From an uncultured Clostridia bacterium (GTDB lineage: Bacteria > Bacillota > Clostridia > TANB77 > CAG-508): 8,856 bases of DNA. The position numbers and the translations under genes are program-made. Shown piece after piece: positions 5,653 to 8,856 of the stretch. Under the pieces are notes generated by a model. It ran no database searches and had not been told where the DNA came from. It saw nothing but the letters and a program-made list of their open reading frames with translations. Position 1 is the first letter of the stretch, and each line of letters begins with the position of its first letter. The DNA lies in assembly GCA_944388645.1 (NCBI GenBank), contig CALXJO010000037.1, positions 1 through 8,856 of the forward strand, written 5' to 3'.

Positions 5653-7020
5653 CTATTTCCCTAAACAGAATTTTTTAAAAATTTCATTAATTATATCTTC
5701 AGAAACATTTTCTCCTGTTATAGATGATAGTTCTTCTAAAATTTCTTTTAAAACTATTGCTGTTATGTCTATTGTCATATTGTTTTCTACACTTTCTTTT
5801 GCTTTGTTCAATGCATCATGTGCTCTTAATATATAATTTTTTTGTCTACTACTTGTAACTATATCCGTATTTTCTAAGTCTATGTCATTCATATTAAATA
5901 ATTCTAATATAGCATTATATAATTCATTTATTCCTTCTTCTTTTAGAACTGAAAAAGGAATTGTTGTTTTATGTAAACTTGTGATTCTTTCATCACTTTG
6001 CACATAACCTTTTTTTAAATCTGTTTTATTTATTAGAATAATTGCCTTTTTTTCTTTAATTAAATCCAGAATTTTTTCATCTTCTTCGTCTAACGCACGA
6101 GAATCGTCAAATACGGCAATTATTAACTCAGCATCAAATAATATATCCATGCTTCTTTTTACGCCTATTTGCTCAACCTCGTCGATTGTATTTCTTATTC
6201 CTGCCGTGTCTATTATTTTTAGTGGAATACCATTAATGTTCACATACTCTTCTATAGTATCTCTTGTTGTTCCTTCAACATTACTTACTATTGCTCTTTC
6301 TTCACCTAAAATTAAATTTAAAAGAGAAGATTTTCCCACATTTGGCTTTCCGATTATGGCAGTTTTAATTCCTTCTTTTAAAATTTTACCATTTTCAAAT
6401 GTTTTTTCTAATGAATTTAACTTTTCCTCTAATTCATTTAAAAATTTCTTTATTTTTTCATTTGTTGTTTCTTCTATATCATATTCTGGATAATCAATAG
6501 AAGCTTCTATATCTGCCATAATGTTTAATATATCTTTTCTTATATCTTCGATTTTATTAGATAATCTACCTTTTAATTGTCTTTGAGCAACTTGCATTTC
6601 TTTTTCTGTTTTAGAATTAATTATATCTATAATTGCCTCTGCTTGAGATAAGTCTATTCTTCCATTTAAAAATGCACGCTTTGTAAATTCTCCAGGTTCT
6701 GCAAGCATTGCACCATTTTTTAAACATTCTTCTAATATTTTATTTTCAACAACCATTCCACCATGTGAATTAATCTCACACATATTCTCCCTTGTATAGC
6801 TGTTTGGGGCAACAAAATACGAAACTAGTACTTCATCTATTATTTCTTTACTAGAAGCACTTATTATATGTCCATATTTCATTGTATACCCTTTTATTTC
6901 TCCCTTATGTTTTGGTACAAATATTTTATCTAATATTTCAAAACATTTTTCTCCACTTAATCTAATTATTCCAATCCCTGCATTTCCTGGTGCAGTAGAT
7001 ATTGCTGCTATAGTACTCAT
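5653..7020 (-). CDS. mnmE: MnmE (TrmE), tRNA-modifying GTPase
   Basis: MnmE is the GTPase and formyl-tetrahydrofolate-binding partner of MnmG in wobble uridine-34 modification. I choose the second of two nearby ATGs, giving 455 residues beginning MSTIAAISTAPG. The ribosome site AAAGGAG sits 7 nt before this ATG but only 1 nt before the upstream ATG at 7024-7026. The protein shows the N-terminal tetrahydrofolate-binding domain (TIAAIST..GIGIIRLSG and SYTRENMCEINSHGG), a helical domain, and an inserted G domain: GKPNVGKS (about 224-231), the G2 threonine in EGTTRDT, DTAG (271-274) and NKTD (331-334). It ends FCLGK, the near-universal C-terminal motif whose cysteine is conserved. Upstream is a hairpin-rich leader; downstream is an unusual 250-bp spacer before mnmG. 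Confidence 0.97.
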   Translation of the reverse strand: MSTIAAISTAPGNAGIGIIRLSGEKCFEILDKIFVPKHKGEIKGYTMKYGHIISASSKEIIDEVLVSYFVAPNSYTRENMCEINSHGGMVVENKILEECLKNGAMLAEPGEFTKRAFLNGRIDLSQAEAIIDIINSKTEKEMQVAQRQLKGRLSNKIEDIRKDILNIMADIEASIDYPEYDIEETTNEKIKKFLNELEEKLNSLEKTFENGKILKEGIKTAIIGKPNVGKSSLLNLILGEERAIVSNVEGTTRDTIEEYVNINGIPLKIIDTAGIRNTIDEVEQIGVKRSMDILFDAELIIAVFDDSRALDEEDEKILDLIKEKKAIILINKTDLKKGYVQSDERITSLHKTTIPFSVLKEEGINELYNAILELFNMNDIDLENTDIVTSSRQKNYILRAHDALNKAKESVENNMTIDITAIVLKEILEELSSITGENVSEDIINEIFKKFCLGK

Positions 7021-7027
7021 TCCCATT

Positions 7028-7095
7028 CTCCTTTAAAAGAGGCGGATGTAAGAAATTCTACACATTGGAAAATGCTAGAATTTCTAGCATCCGCC
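7028..7095 (-). promoter_or_regulatory. Structured mnmE leader: long hairpin plus SD-covering hairpin
   Basis: Arms at 7041-7060 and 7076-7095 pair over 18 of 20 positions (GGCGGATG..CATCCGCC and AGAAATTCTA..TAGAATTTCT). The minus-strand loop adds a GCAUU/AAUGU stem with a UUCC tetraloop. A competing, nearly perfect palindrome (7072-7090, ATGCTAGAA-T-TTCTAGCAT) uses one arm of the long hairpin, so the two folds exclude each other. Next to it, 7028-7041 reads CUCUUUUAAAGGAG in the mRNA and can fold on itself, masking the Shine-Dalgarno bases. The structures are visible; control of mnmE translation by them is inference. Confidence 0.5.
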
Positions 7096-7111
7096 ATATT
7101 TCTCTAGTACA

Positions 7112-7138
7112 GAAAATCCTCCTACTAGGAGAATTTTC
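7112..7138 (-). other. Perfect RNA hairpin in the jag-mnmE spacer
   Basis: The minus-strand RNA forms a 12-bp stem, GAAAAUUCUCCU with AGGAGGAUUUUC, and a 3-nt AGU loop. The one irregular pair is U-G on this strand but a C-A mismatch on the other, which suits an RNA made from the minus strand. Only a short UUUU lies at its foot, so it is a poor terminator on its own. Confidence 0.5.
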
Positions 7139-7140
7139 CT

Positions 7141-7194
7141 ACTATAAAAATAAATCAAAGTTTAGAATTAGTAAATACTAAATCCGAACTTTGA
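7141..7194 (-). terminator. Terminator of the yidC-jag unit
   Basis: On the minus strand, 19 nt after the jag stop, arms 7194-7176 and 7173-7155 fold into a hairpin: an 8-bp outer stem TCAAAGTT/AACTTTGA, a partly paired internal loop, and a 6-bp TTAGTA/TACTAA inner stem. A T-rich tail (TTTATTTTTATAG) follows. The outer stem has few GC pairs, so read-through into mnmE is plausible. Confidence 0.6.
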
Positions 7195-7213
7195 CTTCCG
7201 ATTTATTATTAAA

Positions 7214-7900
7214 TTATTTTCTTGAAATTACAACTCTTCTATTTTCATTTTCTCCAATACTATGTGTTTTTACTGTTTTGCTATCTTGTAATTTAGTATG
7301 AATAATTTTTCTTTCATAAGCTGTCATTGGTTCTAGTGTTATTGCTTTTCCTGTTTTTGTAACTGTTCTTTCAATTTTTGATGCTAAGTCTTCAAGAGTT
7401 TTCTTTCTTGCGTCTTTATACTCTCCTATATCTAATATTACTTTAACATTAGACTCTCTTCCTTTATTTGCAATAGTTGTTAATATTGTTTGTAAAGAGT
7501 TTAAAGATTCTCCTCTATATCCTATTAACCTTGTTGATTCTTCTCCTGTTATAAGAACGTGTACAACATTTTCTTCTTCTGAAATCTCGTATGTTATTGT
7601 ATCTGCAATCTGTTTTAAGAATTCTGATAAGAAAGTGTTTATTTCTTTTTTAGCTTTCTCTAAATCTTCTTTACTTACATTCTCAGTTTTTGCTTTTTTT
7701 ACCGTAGTCTGTTTTTCTTCTTTTTCTTTTAATGTTAATTCAACTTTTACAACATGTGGTTCTAATATATTAAAAAAACTTTTTTTCTTTTCTTCCAATA
7801 TTTTTATATCAACTTGATTTCTTGAAACTTTTAATTCTTTAAGTCCCTTTTCTATTGCTTCCGTAGAAGTTTTCCCTTCTGAGATAATTGACTTAGGCAT
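7214..7900 (-). CDS. jag: Jag (KhpB-like) RNA-binding protein with Jag-N, KH and R3H domains
   Basis: Jag is a cytoplasmic RNA-binding protein, in some Firmicutes called KhpB/EloR, linked to cell elongation and division and encoded beside yidC/spoIIIJ. The 228 residues show three parts: the Jag-N domain (1-50, with KTSTEAIEKGLKEL and FFNIL), a charged lysine-rich linker (about 55-85), a KH type II domain with the GYRG loop (127-130), and an R3H domain with the R..H pair R197 and H201 (ERKIIH). The ATG lies inside the end of yidC, overlapping by 8 nt, and its AAGGAGG site is within yidC coding sequence, pointing to translational coupling. A hairpin terminator follows the stop. The family is clear, while the RNA targets in this organism are unknown. 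Confidence 0.96.
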   Translation of the reverse strand: MPKSIISEGKTSTEAIEKGLKELKVSRNQVDIKILEEKKKSFFNILEPHVVKVELTLKEKEEKQTTVKKAKTENVSKEDLEKAKKEINTFLSEFLKQIADTITYEISEEENVVHVLITGEESTRLIGYRGESLNSLQTILTTIANKGRESNVKVILDIGEYKDARKKTLEDLASKIERTVTKTGKAITLEPMTAYERKIIHTKLQDSKTVKTHSIGENENRRVVISRK

Positions 7901-8792
7901 TTATTTTTTCCTCCTTGTCATCTTTTTCTTTAAATACTTTATTTATAATTAATCTCTCAATTATAAGTAAAATATTGCTTACTAACCAATATAAAGCTAA
8001 TCCCAAAGGTGCTATAAATGCAATTGATATTGACATTATTGGAACCATATAAGTCATTGCATTATTCATAGATTGCATAGATTCCATAGCTTCTTCTTGC
8101 GAATCCTTTTCTTTTTCTTCTTTGCTTAATTCCTTAGTTTCATTTTTTTCTTCTAATAATTTAGTTTTATTTTTCTTTGTTTTATTTTGGCTTGCATTAG
8201 TAATTTTAATAGATACAAATGATGTTATAACATATAATAATGGAATTATATATACTCTATAATCTGTTAAATTTTGTTGTGGAACCATGCTTAAGTCAAG
8301 TCCAAAGAAATCCATATTAATATTTACTCTATCATCTACGCTTGCTCTTCTATTAATAACTTGTATTTCTGGATAGCCTTCTACACTTCCATCTTCTTGT
8401 TTTATTTCTTCTATGTATCCATCTATTACTGCAGAATCTACTTTTTTCATGTATGTTAAAGGTCTACTTACTAAGAAAAATACTGAAATAATAATTATTA
8501 ATTGTAAAATAGAACTTAAACATCCACTAAAAGGATTCATCTTCTCTCTTTTATATAAATCAATAGTCTCTCTATTTAATCTTTCAGGATCATTTTTATA
8601 TTTAAATTGTATTTCTTTCATTTTTTCCTGCATTTTAGCAGATTTTTTTAATGTTTTTTGTTGTGAAATTGTAATTGGTAATAATATAATCCTTAATATT
8701 ATAGAAAAAACTATTATTGCGATTCCGTAGTTGCTAAAAATATTGTAAAGAAAGTTTAATAAATAGCCAAATAAATTTGCTATTGCACCCAT
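7893..8792 (-). CDS. yidC: YidC/Oxa1/SpoIIIJ family membrane protein insertase
   Basis: YidC inserts and folds membrane proteins, alone or with SecYEG. The 299-residue product has five likely membrane segments: about 5-20/22-42, 91-109, 179-198, 246-262 and 263-283. R34 in the first core helix (FSIILRIILLPIT) matches the conserved positive residue of the hydrophilic groove. The cytoplasmic hairpin loop (43-88, lysine-rich) and MNPFSGC at 85-91 are typical. There is no lipobox cysteine near the N terminus, unlike Bacillus SpoIIIJ. The loop between the third and fourth core helices (about 199-245) is long and highly charged (KEEKEKDSQEE). The ATG follows GAGAGG. The reading frame is open upstream to the window edge, but the start used here fits the family. 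jag overlaps its 3' end by 8 nt. Confidence 0.95.
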   Translation of the reverse strand: MGAIANLFGYLLNFLYNIFSNYGIAIIVFSIILRIILLPITISQQKTLKKSAKMQEKMKEIQFKYKNDPERLNRETIDLYKREKMNPFSGCLSSILQLIIIISVFFLVSRPLTYMKKVDSAVIDGYIEEIKQEDGSVEGYPEIQVINRRASVDDRVNINMDFFGLDLSMVPQQNLTDYRVYIIPLLYVITSFVSIKITNASQNKTKKNKTKLLEEKNETKELSKEEKEKDSQEEAMESMQSMNNAMTYMVPIMSISIAFIAPLGLALYWLVSNILLIIERLIINKVFKEKDDKEEKINA

Positions 8793-8856
8793 ATATTTCC
8801 TCTCATTCCTTTCCCACGGTACAAATCCGGTTGGAAAAGAATTGTGTTTTTGGCTA
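8793..8856 (-). other. Unassigned 64 bases upstream of yidC
   Basis: In related genomes yidD or rnpA lies here. None of the three minus-strand frames in these bases gives a recognisable YidD or RnpA C terminus: one has stops at both ends, one runs in frame into yidC, and one ends 11-13 nt inside yidC. No clear promoter is seen. It may hold the tail of an upstream gene or an untranslated leader. Confidence 0.4.

Noticed and set aside
6149..6493. 114-codon plus-strand reading frame opposite mnmE, and other plus-strand frames opposite genes
   Set aside because: They lie antisense to highly conserved coding sequence, lack ribosome sites and give hydrophobic Phe/Ser-rich products typical of the reverse of AT-rich genes.
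7028..7213. T-box or other known riboswitch before mnmE
   Set aside because: I see no T-box AGGGUGGNACCGCG motif or other riboswitch core I can recognise; only generic hairpins are visible.

Overview
The window reads as a chromosomal segment of a low-GC Gram-positive bacterium, most likely a clostridium (Bacillota). The evidence is the strong AT bias, purine-rich Shine-Dalgarno sites (AGGAGG), CCA encoded in the tRNA genes, and the conserved origin-proximal gene order yidC-jag-mnmE-mnmG-rsmG-parA-parB-DUF4446. All recognised genes lie on the minus strand, so transcription runs right to left. In related bacteria dnaA and rpmH/rnpA lie just beyond the yidC side, here past the right edge. Species cannot be fixed from this window.

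Layout from right to left: 64 unassigned bases; yidC (membrane insertase) and jag (KH-R3H RNA-binding protein), overlapping by 8 nt and ending at a hairpin terminator; a highly structured jag-mnmE spacer with several RNA hairpins; mnmE; a 250-bp spacer with a 10-bp tandem repeat, several dyads and unusually many CpG steps; mnmG and rsmG, 12 nt apart; a spacer with a good promoter for parA inside a 34-bp imperfect palindrome; parA, parB and a DUF4446 gene, closely spaced; then a promoter with striking nested dyads, tRNA-Ser(UGA), tRNA-Ser(GCU) and their terminator. At the left edge a second terminator faces the other way, implying a convergent plus-strand gene outside the window.

The genes fall into three functional groups. 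YidC inserts membrane proteins and is paired with Jag. MnmE and MnmG form the complex that modifies the wobble uridine (U34) of certain tRNAs, with the 16S rRNA methyltransferase RsmG alongside. ParA and ParB segregate the chromosome origin. noc, present between rsmG and parA in Bacillus, is absent here.

The protein-coding content is ordinary and well conserved. The unusual material is between genes: the mnmE-mnmG spacer, the hairpin-filled mnmE leader, and the dyads over the parA and tRNA-Ser promoters. I found no mobile gene, CRISPR array or defence system. The non-coding findings are reading-by-eye structure calls that need folding and comparative tests.
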